A stretch of DNA of 64,000 bases from Branchiostoma belcheri (lineage: Eukaryota; Chordata; Leptocardii; Amphioxiformes; Branchiostomatidae), in the NCBI RefSeq assembly GCF_001625305.1, contig NW_017804587.1:251727-315726 (forward strand), read 5' to 3'. Every line of letters starts with the position of its first letter. Within the stretch, counting starts at the first letter, position 1. The position numbers and the translations under genes were made by a program. Under the pieces are notes generated by a model that was not told the DNA's origin, ran no database searches, and saw only the letters and a program-made list of their open reading frames with translations. Shown here one piece after another: positions 53,188-63,506 of the stretch.

Positions 53188-54825
53188 ATGAGTAAATCTG
53201 ACCCGGGACACATGATGATGGGAGGAGCCTCGGGAGCACAAGATGCGACTCCGGAGATCCAAGCTATCTGCGATGAGGTGAGCATCGTGCACTTTAGTTG
53301 GAGGGGCTTATAGTATAGCTGAGTGGGGACATGATGTATAAAATCGTATAAGTGTTCGCCTGGATGTCAAACCCCGGCTCGACACAAGACTCCCATCGGC
53401 CGGGGGAAGCTACCTGTAGTCTCCACCAGACTCTTTTGCAGGTTGAATATTGAAATAGTAGATATCGGCCTAAAAAGAATGTAGCTGGCCAGGGGAATTG
53501 GTCGGCCATAGTATGCAGGCAAACTGGACCCTCTATGGCCGACCTGGCCTATTACCCTGGCCAGCTACATTCTGTTTAGGCCGATTTCTACTATTTTTTT
53601 CAGCCTGCAAAAGGGTCTAGTGGAAGCCACAAGCACTGATCCCAGCACCTGGGGGTCTAAAATTTGAACAGAGTCTATCTGACTCCGAGGGGTTGTCTAT
53701 GGTAAAAGTTTCGGAGCCGAGGAGTGAGCCTGTATAGCCTCCCTGACATCAGTATGACTCCCAGTCTAGTATATCAATGTCACCAAGTGATCTCTAATGA
53801 AAAATAGTAATAACAGGATTCATTTCAGTATAAAAAGTTTGCAGTTGAAAAATATCTATCGAAGTGCAAATAATATTTGGGCGTTACCCTATGAAGAGTG
53901 ACTCATAGTCATGTGGTATGGTGTGACTTTTGGGTGCAGCTAGCTTTAAGCTGGCCTATTGTCTGGTGCTCAATGACCCAAGTACAAGTTCATATCTGTA
54001 ACTTGTCAATGTTCCAGGTGAAGGCAGAAGTGGAAAAACAGGCTGGTGTGAAATATCGCACCTTCCAGGCCGTGTCCTACAGGTCACAGGTGGTGGCAGG
54101 AACCAACTACTTCATCAAGGTGAGTGTTAGCAAGGAGCTTTCATGTGATATTAAAAAGATGCTTGATGAGACGAGAGCAATGACACCAGCAAAGAACAGC
54201 TTCCCCTGGCTGAAAATTAGATATCTTCCCCTAACCTTACTTATTTACTAGTGTCCTCTGGCATCGAATGAAAAAACACTAGGCGAGCAGACACAACATT
54301 GAGAGGCCATGGTATCCCTGACAAGATGTTGTGCCTAAATTGAAAGGTAAAATGGGTACCTGAGTTCTGTAGGGTAGGCAAAGGGCATTGAAAGGATAGG
54401 GATGGGCTCCACCTACCATTACCGTGCCCTAGAGGCACAGTGGATCAACAATGCACTACCCCTTATAATGGCCTGCAAGACTGTCGGACTATTTACCTTT
54501 TACCTTAACCTCTTCCCTCCTGTGGTACCCATTGGCACCAAACTCGATAGGTGTTACAGGGAAGCTTCATAGACATCCTCATCATCGTTCAGCAACATGC
54601 TAGGGAAACTAAGGGGGATTTCTCCAAACTGGGTTATATACTATAGTATTAGGCTTGCCACTCAGGCATTGACAAAAAGAGACTAAGTGTTCTTATTATA
54701 TTTTTCAGGTGGACGTAGGTGGTGAGAAGTATGTGCACCTGACGGTGTTCAAGGGTCTGCCACATAACCCTGGCCTCAAGGTCAGCGCCGTACAGCTGAA
54801 CAAGGGCAAGGAAGACCCCCTCTAG
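53188..54825 (+). CDS. CSTB-like: Type-1 cystatin (stefin), gene 2
   Basis: Exons 53188-53277, 54018-54119 and 54709-54825 (90+102+117 nt; 102 residues), phase 0 introns. The N-terminus is longer than in gene 1 (MSKSDPGHMMMGGASGAQD), then EIQAICDE, QVVAG in RSQVVAGTNYFIK and GLPH. The C-terminus is cut to KEDPL: a 9-nt loss relative to gene 1 removes the IGYF end. Intron 1 holds a family B hairpin. Expected cytosolic cathepsin inhibitor; the shortened tail may weaken or alter binding. Confidence 0.94.
53417..53628. mobile_element. Hairpin MITE family B in cystatin gene 2 intron 1
   Basis: TAGTCTCCACCAGACTC...GGGTCTAGTGGAAGCCAC, with CCTAAAAAGAATGTAGCTGG and complement. Present at the same place in gene 3, so inserted before the duplication. 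Confidence 0.85.
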
Positions 54826-55710
54826 ATGCACCTGATGACTGCATCTACCATGAAAGCTGCGCAAAGAGGAACAACTTGTTTGTACCTGGTGGCTGCATTA
54901 GTTGTGGTGCTACACAGAAAATATTCAATTCAGCTGGCATATTGTTATGGTACTTCTGTTCCTTCATATTAGATGTTGGATACACTGCTAAATTTTGCTT
55001 CCATAAAACGATTATAAAAGAACACAAAATTGTAATACTTTTTACAGACTATTGTCCAGTGACTTCAGTATGGATTCAGCAGCAATTCAAAATTTCAGAT
55101 CAATATTTACTATCCGTTGAATTTAGTAGGAATCAATTTTAATGTGTGCTGAATCTGTGTCCTCAAGTTCCACGTGTTTGTGCAGACCAAAAACATCGAG
55201 ATACAAACACACCACCTTCTTGCCTTAACCTATATTATTCAAGAAAACTATGGTCCGTATGTCTCTACATGGCCTGACTACCATGTACCAACAAGTGTTA
55301 CGTTAATATTGGCTACTTAGTAGCAGGTATCCTACGATCAACGACCTTAATTTACTATAGCAAACAAATATTAATGTACATGTAAGAGCTAACTTGTACA
55401 CTTGTGGAACATCTTGTTTTACTAAAATAATGGCGCTGACAAATTCTTTTAACTTCTAGCAGCGCTTCCACTGGTCAGGCATCTGAAAGATACCCCAACC
55501 ATCCCCTGGCACCATGAGATTGTGTAACACAGGCTATGTTACATTTTACTCACAGAGAACAAAATTATGATATTGGAGAGATTCAAGACCCTTACTAAGG
55601 ATAGGCTATTGTAGTGCACCACAGCAAAACATACTGAGATGTACGGAGGGGTTAGAAACATTCCATTTGTCTAGAAACGAGCGAGGTTGCAGGCTTGAAG
55701 CAATAAAAAA

Positions 55711-56002
55711 TAGCCTGGTATCCAGTCTGATCGTAGTCGGGGCCACAAGAGCTCTGTCCCGCCCGCCTCACATGGGTTTCCCGGTGTGTATTTCACGAGA
55801 GATTGATTAGCCCCCCACGAACACGTATTGGGGGAAACCAAATCCCCAAGCATACTGTCTCTTATTAGCGTAACCAGCTGAGCGTAACACTCCTACCGGG
55901 ACGGCCTGTTGCACTGGGCGGGGGAAGCTATTAGAGCCCCGAAGGCACAACCTGCCCGAACACCCAAATACCCCCTATCACGTAAGACTGGATAACAGGC
56001 TA
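55711..56002. mobile_element. TAGCC-type hairpin element downstream of cystatin gene 2
   Basis: The TIRs TAGCCTGGTATCCAGTCT and AGACTGGATAACAGGCTA bound 292 bp. It is inserted in AATAAAAAA, with ATAAAAAA on both sides. The gene 1 flank has the empty site. Confidence 0.88.
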
Positions 56003-56055
56003 ATAAAAAAAGGATGGCTTGTACGTGTATTTTTGCCTGACTCTTTAATGCAGTA

Positions 56056-56118
56056 CACACAGACATACACACACACAGACACACACACAGACAGACTTAA
56101 AGTACCCACACATACACA

Positions 56119-56214
<96 letters not shown>

Positions 56215-56232
56215 TGTGTGTGTGTGTGTATA
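56056..56232. repeat. (CA)n-(TG)n microsatellite with palindromic junction
   Basis: A CA-rich tract switches at ACACGTGTGT to a long TG tract, interrupted by (CT)n. The inverted arrangement can fold or form Z-DNA. ORFs through it are low-complexity. Confidence 0.92.
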
Positions 56233-56387
56233 GTACATGTTTGAGGCACAAGCTACCACAGGACGTCTGTTTTCTGTCATTACATCCAATTTTTCTCACC
56301 TGGCTAAACCTAAAGAATATTAGTACATAAAAATTACAATCTAGAATAAGCATAGAATTAGAATACCTAATGTCTATCAGTCCATTT

Positions 56388-56930
56388 ACTACTTGGTGCA
56401 GTTCATGCGGTTCCTAGCCGCCAGAATGTTCTCGTATCTGGGGCCACGTCTCCGGGTCGACTGATGCTTCTGCTTGGACACACTTATGCTACGAGCCTCT
56501 TTAACAGGCCGAGGCAGCTGGTTCCACAGCCGTGACGCATAAGGCAGAAAGCTGGCCCTGTACGAGGGCCTGCAAGGGGGGGGGGGTATTGATTACGAAT
56601 TACGCCAAATTTTCGCCGCCGATTACGAATTACGTTAAACTCTCAGAGCTGATTACGAATTACGTTAAATCATGAGGATTCCAGACCGTCTAAAACACAG
56701 CAACTAGTAGTTCAACGTCAAACTATTGCCTTTGTGCTGATTGGCGCATAGGCGGCATATCCAGGAGTTTTTTANNNNNNNNNNNNNNNNNNNNAATGGA
56801 ACTGCTTCCTGGTGGACAGACTGTCCCATTCTAACTCCTGCAGGACACCACTTGATGGTGTACGTCTCAAGGCTCCGGTGATGAGGCAGCCGTCCTGGTA
56901 ATGCACTCTCTCCAACATCTTGCTGGATTT
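56388..56930 (-). mobile_element. CR1-like LINE 3' fragment, split by inserted DNA and the assembly gap
   Basis: Minus strand 56928-56795 reads LERVHYQDGCLITGALRRTP then LQELEWDSLSTRKQ, typical of a reverse transcriptase C-terminus. After the break, 56573-56388 reads PSYRASFLPYASRLWNQLPR then NILAARNRMNCTK and a stop. The 56574-56794 interruption has a G run, three GATTACGAATTACG units and 20 Ns. The right edge abuts the cystatin duplication. Confidence 0.75.
56775..56794. other. Assembly gap (20 N)
   Basis: Unknown bases. The true length is not known, and the gap sits close to the left junction of the cystatin gene 3 duplicate. Confidence 0.99.
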
Positions 56931-57133
56931 ACGCCAATTAAAGATATATTGGTATAACCTTTATGAATGAACTCGTCCAACTGCCGTGCCCACTACCACT
57001 CCCTTAAGCCTGCATTCCGTGGGATCATATCAGTCAGGTTCAGGTGTTCAGACCGGGCACTAGCTGATACAAACCCTTCACAGCTCACAGAGTATCGTGG
57101 GATTCTGCAAAACGTGACGACGGAACCGGCAAA

Positions 57134-58756
57134 ATGAGTCAATCTGACCCGGGACACATGATGATGGGAGGAGCCTCGGGAGCAAAAGATGCGACACCGG
57201 AGATCCAAGCAATCTGCGATGAGGTTAGCATCGTGCACTTTAGTTGGAGGGGCTTATAGTATAGCTGAGTGGGGACATGATGTATAAAATCGTATAAGTG
57301 TTAGCCTGGATGTCAAACCCCGGCTCGACACAAGACTCCCATCGGCCGGGGGAAGCTACCTGTCGTCTCCACCAGGCTCTTTTGCAGGCTGAATATTGAA
57401 ATAGTAGATATCGGCCTAAAAAGAATGTAGCTGGCCAGGGGAATTGGTCGGCCATAGTATGCAGGCAAACTGGGCCCTCTATGGCCGGCCTGGCCTATTA
57501 CCCTGGCCAGCTACATTCTGTTTAGGCCGATTTCTACTATTTTTTTCAGCCTGCAAAAGGGTCTAGTGGAAGCCACAAGCACTGATCCCAGCACCTGGGG
57601 GTCTAAAATTTGAACAGAGTCTATCTGACTCCGAGGGGTTGTCTATGGTAAAAGTTTCGGAGCCGAGGAGTGAGCCTGTATAGCGTCCCTGACATCAGTA
57701 TGACTCCCAGTCTAGCATATCAATGTCACCAAGTGATCTCTAATGAAAAATAGTAATAACAGGATTCATTTCAGTATAAAAAGTTTGCAGTTGAAAAATA
57801 TCTATCGAAGTGCAAATAATATTTGGGCGTTACCCTATGAAGAGTGACTCATAGTCATGTGGTATGGTGTGACTTTTGGGTGCAGCTAGTTTTAAGCTGG
57901 CCTATTGTCTGGTGCTCAATGACCCAAGTACAAGTTCATATCTGTAACTTGTCAATGTTCCAGGTGAAGGCAGAAGTGGAAAAACAGGCTGGTGTGAAAT
58001 ATCGCACCTTCCAGGCCGTGTCCTACAGGTCACAGGTGGTGGCAGGAACCAACTACTTCATCAAGGTGAGTGTTAGCAAGCAGCTTTCATGTGATATTAA
58101 AAAGATGCTTGATGAGACGAGAGCAATGACACCAGCAAAGAACAGCTTCCCCTGGCTGAAAAATAGATAACCTCCCCTAACCTTACTAGTATCCTCTGGC
58201 ATCGAATGAAAAAGCACTGGGCGAGCAGACACAACATTGAGAGGCCATGGTATCCCTGACAAGATGTTGTGCCTAAACTGAAAGGTAAAATGGGTACCTG
58301 AGTTCTGTAGGGTAGGCAAAGGGCATTGAAAGGATAGGGATGGGCTCCACCTACCATTACCGTGCCCTAGAGGCATAGTGGATCAACAATGCACTACCCC
58401 TTATAATGGCCTGCAAGTCTGTCGGACTATTTACCTTTTACCTTAACCTCTTCCCTCCTGTTGTACCCAACGGCACCAAACTCGATAGGTGTTAGAGCTT
58501 CATAGACATCCTCATCATCGTTCAGCAACATGTCAGGGAAACTAAGGGGGATTTCTCCAACTGGGTTATATACTATAGTATTAGGCTTGCCACTCAGGCA
58601 TTGACAAAAGAGACTAAGTGTTCTTATAATATTTTTCAGGTGGACGTAGGTGGTGAGAAGTATGTGCACCTGACGGTGTTCAAGGGTCTGCCACATAACC
58701 CTGGCCTCAAGGTCAGCGCCGTACAGCTGAACAAGGGCAAGGAAGACCCCCTCTAG
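57134..58756 (+). CDS. CSTB-like: Type-1 cystatin (stefin), gene 3
   Basis: Exons 57134-57223, 57964-58065 and 58640-58756 (90+102+117 nt; 102 residues). The protein differs from gene 2 only in exon 1 (Lys3 to Gln, Gln17 to Lys); exons 2 and 3 are identical at the nucleotide level. It has the same QVVAG and GLPH loops and the same shortened KEDPL end. The first donor is GTTAGC, weaker than GTGAGC in gene 2. Upstream promoter sequence of the kind seen before genes 1 and 2 is absent. Confidence 0.93.
57363..57574. mobile_element. Hairpin MITE family B in cystatin gene 3 intron 1
   Basis: Orthologous to 53417-53628 within the segmental duplication; a few base changes only. Confidence 0.85.
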
Positions 58757-59657
58757 ATGCACCTGATGACTGCATCTACCATGAAAGCTGCGCAAAGAGG
58801 AACAACTTGTTTGTACCTGGTGGCTGCATTAGTTGTGGTGCTACACAGAAAATATTCAATTCAGCTGGCATATTGTTATGGTACTTCTGTTCCTTCATAT
58901 TAGATGTTGGATAGACTGCTACATTTTGCTTCCATAAAACGATTATAAAAGAACACAAAATTGTAATACTTTTTACAGACTATTGTCCAGTGACTTCAGT
59001 ATGGATTCAGCAGCAATTCAAAATTTCAGATCAATGTTTACTATCCGTTGGATTTATTAGGAATCAATTTTAATGTGTGTTGAATCTGTGTCCTCAATTT
59101 GCACGTGCATGTTTGTGCAGACCAAAAAACATCGAGATACAGGCAAACATATCTTAACACACCACCTTCTTGCCTTAACCTATATTATTCAAGAAAACTA
59201 TGGTCCATGTGTCTCTACACGTCCTGACTACCAACCAACAAGTGTTACGTTAATATTGGCTACATAGTAGCAGGTATCCTATGATCAACGACCTTAATTT
59301 ACTATAGCAAACAAATATTAATGTACATGTAAGAGCTAACTGGTACACTTGTGGGACATCTTGTTTTACTAAAATAATGGCGCTGACAAATTCTTTTAAC
59401 TTCTAGCAGCGCTTCCACTGGTCAGGCATCTGAAAGATACCCCAACCATCCCCTGGCAGCAAGAGATTGTGTAACACAGGCTATGTTGCATTTTACTCAC
59501 AGAGAACAAAATTATGATATTGGAGAGATTCAAGACCCTTACTAAGGATAGGCTATTGTAGTGCACCACAGCAAAACATACTGAGATGTAGGGAGGGGTG
59601 ATAAACATTCCATTTGTCTAGAAATGAGCGAGGTTGCAGGCTTGGAGCAATAAAAGA

Positions 59658-59762
59658 TAGCCTGAGTGTCAGTCTTGTTAGCTTTCGTCCGCCCCCCAAG
59701 ATCCGCTCCCTGTTGGCCTCTTGGGGAGCGGACGAAAGCTAACAAGGCTAACACTCAGGCTA
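59658..59762. mobile_element. TAGCC-type hairpin element downstream of cystatin gene 3
   Basis: 105-bp hairpin with arms TAGCCTGAGTGTCAGTCTTG and complement, same family as 12855-12982. Inserted in the same AATAAA site as the different element at 55711-56002, with ATAAAAGA / ATAAAAAA flanks. Confidence 0.92.
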
Positions 59763-59807
59763 ATAAAAAAAGGATGGCTTGTACATGTATTTTTGCCTGA
59801 CTAATGC

Positions 59808-59811
<4 letters not shown>

Positions 59812-59842
<31 letters not shown>

Positions 59843-60092
59843 GGACAAAAAGGTACCCACACATACACACACACTCACTCATAGACTCACACTGACACAC
59901 ATGTGCGCGTGTATGTGTGCTTATGTTTTGTTGTGTTTGTTAGTATGCAACTATGCACGCGCGCGCGTGTGTGTGCTTACGTGTGTGTGTGTGCCTGTCA
60001 GTGTGTGTGTGTGCCTGTGTGTGTGCTTACGTGCCTTTGTGTGCCTGTGTGTGTGTGTGTGTGCGCGCGCGCGCGCGCGCGCGTGAGCGTGT
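59812..60092. repeat. CA/TG microsatellite ending in a (CG)n tract
   Basis: CA run, then TG-rich sequence with CGCGCGCG at 59958-59966 and a longer GTGCGCGCGCGCGCGCGCGC block near 60061-60083. Alternating purine-pyrimidine is Z-DNA prone. ORFs here are not genes. Confidence 0.9.
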
Positions 60093-60700
60093 ATAGTACA
60101 TGTTTGAGGCACAAGCTACCACATGACGTCTGTCTGTTGTTTGTCAATACATCTAATTTCTCTCACCTGAGTGTTGAACCAAGTTGCAATCTAACATTAA
60201 ACGCCAGGGGGAGCCGCTTGATTGATGAATCTCAGGCTGGTTGATGTATGATGACCGACGCAAACCGACATCACATGTTGGAAACTTTCCATCCTATGAT
60301 CCTTTGTGGTGTAATCGGCGTCATGGAACCGTCCCGAAAATCCAAAAGGCCGGGCCCTCTGAAGTAAAACAATACAACACAAAACTGCATTACGTTTCCC
60401 AGATACTCTATACCCACAATAATACAATGCAAAATGCGCAATATTGCAATATTTAACATGGATTTACAAAACAAACGTAAGATTTACATATGATGATGCA
60501 CATGTGTTCTGCAGCTCAGCGTAGTTGTTGAATTTGAAACAACCTTACATAGACTATCGATATATTACTATGTTGAAAGTCAAATGTTTCGTCTATTGCG
60601 CACTTGTCCGTGCAAATTATACGGCAGGAATTCGGGCTTAGAGTTACATGTATCTCTGAACGTTCTCAAAAAACCTGTCAGAAACATTAGAAGCGAACAC
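60093..60700. other. Intergenic stretch before the Kelch gene
   Basis: No gene recognised; unique-looking sequence. Confidence 0.5.
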
Positions 60701-60759
60701 CAACCAATACTAACAGTTTACGCTACAAACCAGCGGACTCATTTCTGAGCGCCCGCTGT

Positions 60760-60860
60760 GAGGTGTCGGATATCAGAAGGTCACTCAGGACCGATTTGTC
60801 GGCTGCGCCATTTTGGGGTGCCTCGGATCTGGGTTGGAAAATGAAGACATAAATACACAG
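60760..60860 (+). other. Probable 5' UTR exon of the Kelch gene
   Basis: Ends ACACAG|GTAAGT, a strong donor at 60861, with the matching acceptor TGTTTCAG at 62194. The left boundary is a guess. It contains an ATG at 60841 followed by a stop after three codons (M-K-T), a small upstream ORF. Confidence 0.45.
60805..60816 (-). promoter_or_regulatory. YY1-like site near the Kelch gene start
   Basis: GCGCCATTTTGG, the complement of CCAAAATGGCGC, close to the YY1 core AANATGGCG, about 50 bp before the first splice donor. YY1 sites are common just downstream of start sites in animal promoters. Confidence 0.35.
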
Positions 60861-62194
60861 GTAAGTACAACAGGGGCTTGAACAAGTTCTCACCGAGTTC
60901 TGTAGTGTACTAGTAAACCGTAGATTGTCCGGCTTCGACTTGAAGACGCCCTATGACGCAGTAAGCGTAGGCAGTTATATGAGATACGTACTGACAGTAG
61001 CGCCAGAATTATGTCGTGTTTGCGATGCGGTACTGTTTGCGGTTGCAGCAGGACGTGTGGTGTTACTGACAGTTGTTTGAACGCCACATTATCACCGAAC
61101 AGAGTAACTAAAAGGAAATCCACGACCGTTATATAGACTGTCAGATACCCCATTACGTAATGTCCATACGCAAAGTGGACTGTTATGGTGACTTCGCCCA
61201 TAATATATATCATATACATTTGTGACGTATTCGTACAGAGACAGGGGTGTGTTGGAAGCTAGAGGTCAAAATGTATCTTCTAAAATGTGAAGAAATGTGG
61301 ATATACATGTACAATGCATTAGCGGTTATGATGTTAACCAGTTTCATATAAACACTCAGACAGAACCTCAGTCATGTCAGTAGGCTTATAACTGCTTTGA
61401 CCTAGATTTAGCATCACCTTTGACCTGCTTAACAGAGCCTATGACGTTACTGGTTACGTTGGGAGTGATATAAAAGGTAAGGAGGTTGAAATAAGTGATG
61501 AAAGTTCTCGGTATCACAGAAGTCACCCTCAACTGAGTCATGTTGTTTTTAAGAACCTAATGTACATGTAGATTTGGGGTCATCGGGTCTATTAAATAAG
61601 AGTAAGCGTCTTTCCGCGCCCGACAGTGAAAAGGAAGCATCTTGTTCACAGTTGTATAGGTAGTAGAATGTAGCCTGTACAACAGAGAGCCAAACTTTAT
61701 ACAATGATAGCATCGATGTTTCCTTACTTAATACTGACAAATTCTCATTTCTCATGAGCTTTAGGCAAACTTCCGATCCAAAAACGAAAAACGTCTAATC
61801 TCATTTTTTCACCATCACAGACAAGCGAGAAGTCGCATTTACGTAGTAGACTCTTATGCTAATGATAGTTTGATCATGTGTATGTACACATGTATATACA
61901 AGCCATTCTTTTGATGTGCCCTGTATTAAACCCTGTGGATATGAATTAAGGGTTAATGACCCGCTCCGAGGTGTTTACGGTGTGCGATAAAGCCTTGTCA
62001 GTTGCTATAACCAAATGCCTAATACAACGTGAGAGCGTAGCGAACAGGGTGGTCTGATTGGTCAACGTCACCTGGCTATATATGGTAATAATAAAGGTAT
62101 TCATTCATTCATTCATTCATTCATTCATTCATTCATTCATTCATTCATTCATTCATTCACTGATTTATTCATCATCAATATTGTTGTGTTTCAG
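60861..62194 (+). other. Kelch gene intron 1
   Basis: Non-coding; ends with a long ATTC microsatellite 35 bp before the acceptor. Nothing else recognised. Confidence 0.5.
62098..62159. repeat. (ATTC)n microsatellite, about 15 units
   Basis: Uninterrupted TTCA units immediately upstream of the splice acceptor, giving a U/C-rich tract in the transcript. Confidence 0.95.
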
Positions 62195-62197
62195 ACC

Positions 62198-63506
62198 ATG
62201 GCAGCGTGGTACAAATTGAAAGATGAGGACGACGTGCAGCTGGAGGGCCGCACCTACACGTCTCCCGCGCAGAACGTCACCCTAGTGTCCGGCCTGTGTC
62301 GTCTGCGGGACGAGGAACTGCTGTGCGATGTCACCTTGGTGGCCGGAAGGGTCTCATACCGGGTTCACCGCGCCGTCCTGGCCGCGTCCAGCGACTACTT
62401 CCGGGTCATGTTCACCAGCGGGATGAAGGAGTGTTCGGAAGATACCATTACTCTGGAGGGGGTTTCACCTGACGGGTTGAGAAGAGTGATCGACTTCATG
62501 TACACAACCACCATCACCCTTACGGAGAGCACCATTGTTGCTACGCTGGATACAGCCAGTCAGCTCCAGATACAACCGGTTCTGGAACTTTGTGGAGAGT
62601 ACATCGTCGAACAAATGGATGAAGAAAACTGCTTCGACATTCTGCGCGTGGCCAACCTGTACGGTTTGAACACGGTGGAGAAATACGTGGGGAAGTTTGT
62701 GTTAGAAAAGATGTCGGAAACGACGGACTTCTTGGACATGAGCGAAGAGAGCCTAACAGCTGCTCTGACCAATGACAGGCTAGATCTGAAGGAGATCGAA
62801 CTCTTCGAACTCGTGGTGAAATGGCTGAAGCACAAGTACGAATCCCGCAAGAAATACGCCGCGAAGCTCATGCGCAAAATCCGCTTTCCTCTGATGACAG
62901 AGTCTGATCTTGTTCGAAAGGTATTGACAAAGTTTTCTCTCTCCTTTCAACTCTTCAAGATCTTATTTTCCTCTCTGTCGCGTTTGCAACTTAATGAGTA
63001 GAGTGAAATCATTTATGAGTAAGACATCCGTAGCTGCCTGCTTCCCGAGTCTTTACTCAGCCTCATTCTGTAAGACAAGTTTTTGTAATTAAGCATGAAA
63101 GTTAATCTGTGTTGGTTCAATACAATATGACGAAAAGGCTAAACTTTATGTCCAACACTAAGTAAATTGCGACTTACCGAAATTTTCGGCCAACTCCGTC
63201 AGCCACTGCCTAGTCCTAATTTAGTCCACAAAATCCGCTGTAACATTTGATGACTATACTTGAAATGTATTAAAACGTTTGATTTGCTATCCAGGTGAAG
63301 TACTCCGAGGTGATGTGGGACAGTCCCGAGTGTAAAGAGATGGTGAAGGAGGCCGCGGACTACCACGCCTACCCGTACCACCAGAACACGATGCAGTCGG
63401 AGCGCACACGGCTGCGGTACGGGCGGCATGTCGCCATTGCTGTGGGCGGCAAGATCAAGAGGGAAGGGCCGCTCGAACAGTGCGATATGGTGCTGTGTTA
63501 CAACAG
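62198..63506 (+). CDS. BTB-BACK-Kelch protein, 5' part
   Basis: Coding exons 62198-62920 (241 codons, phase 0) and 63295-63506 (70 codons + 2 nt, donor AACAG|GTGGGT); the gene continues beyond the window. The ATG has ACC before it (strong context), three bases into its exon. Residues about 30-135 are a BTB domain (LCDVTLVAGRVSYRVHRAVL, ASSDYFRVMFTSGMKE), then a BACK domain (MDEENCFDILRVANLYGL, AAKLMRKIRFPLMTESDL). The second exon holds the BACK end (MQSERTRLR) and the start of Kelch repeat 1 (HVAIAVGG). KLHL proteins of this layout are substrate adaptors of Cul3 ubiquitin ligases. It resembles the KLHL9/13/26 kind, but I cannot assign an orthologue. Confidence 0.93.
62921..63294 (+). other. 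Kelch gene intron 2
   Basis: GT (62921) to AG (63294); no repeats recognised. Confidence 0.85.

Larger units (their letters stand above)
52989..55710 (+). repeat. Segmental duplication, unit 1 (cystatin gene 2)
   Basis: Near-identical to 56944-59657 at an offset of 3931-3947 bp, from ATATTGGTATAACC upstream of the gene to the AATAAA site downstream. Both copies carry the same family B element in intron 1. Confidence 0.93.
56944..59657 (+). repeat. Segmental duplication, unit 2 (cystatin gene 3)
   Basis: Copy of 52989-55710. It lacks the upstream sequence with the TATA candidate; a LINE fragment takes its place. Confidence 0.93.

Noticed and set aside
55978..56353. ORFs of about 100 residues on both strands
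   Set aside because: Translations of a CA/TG microsatellite.
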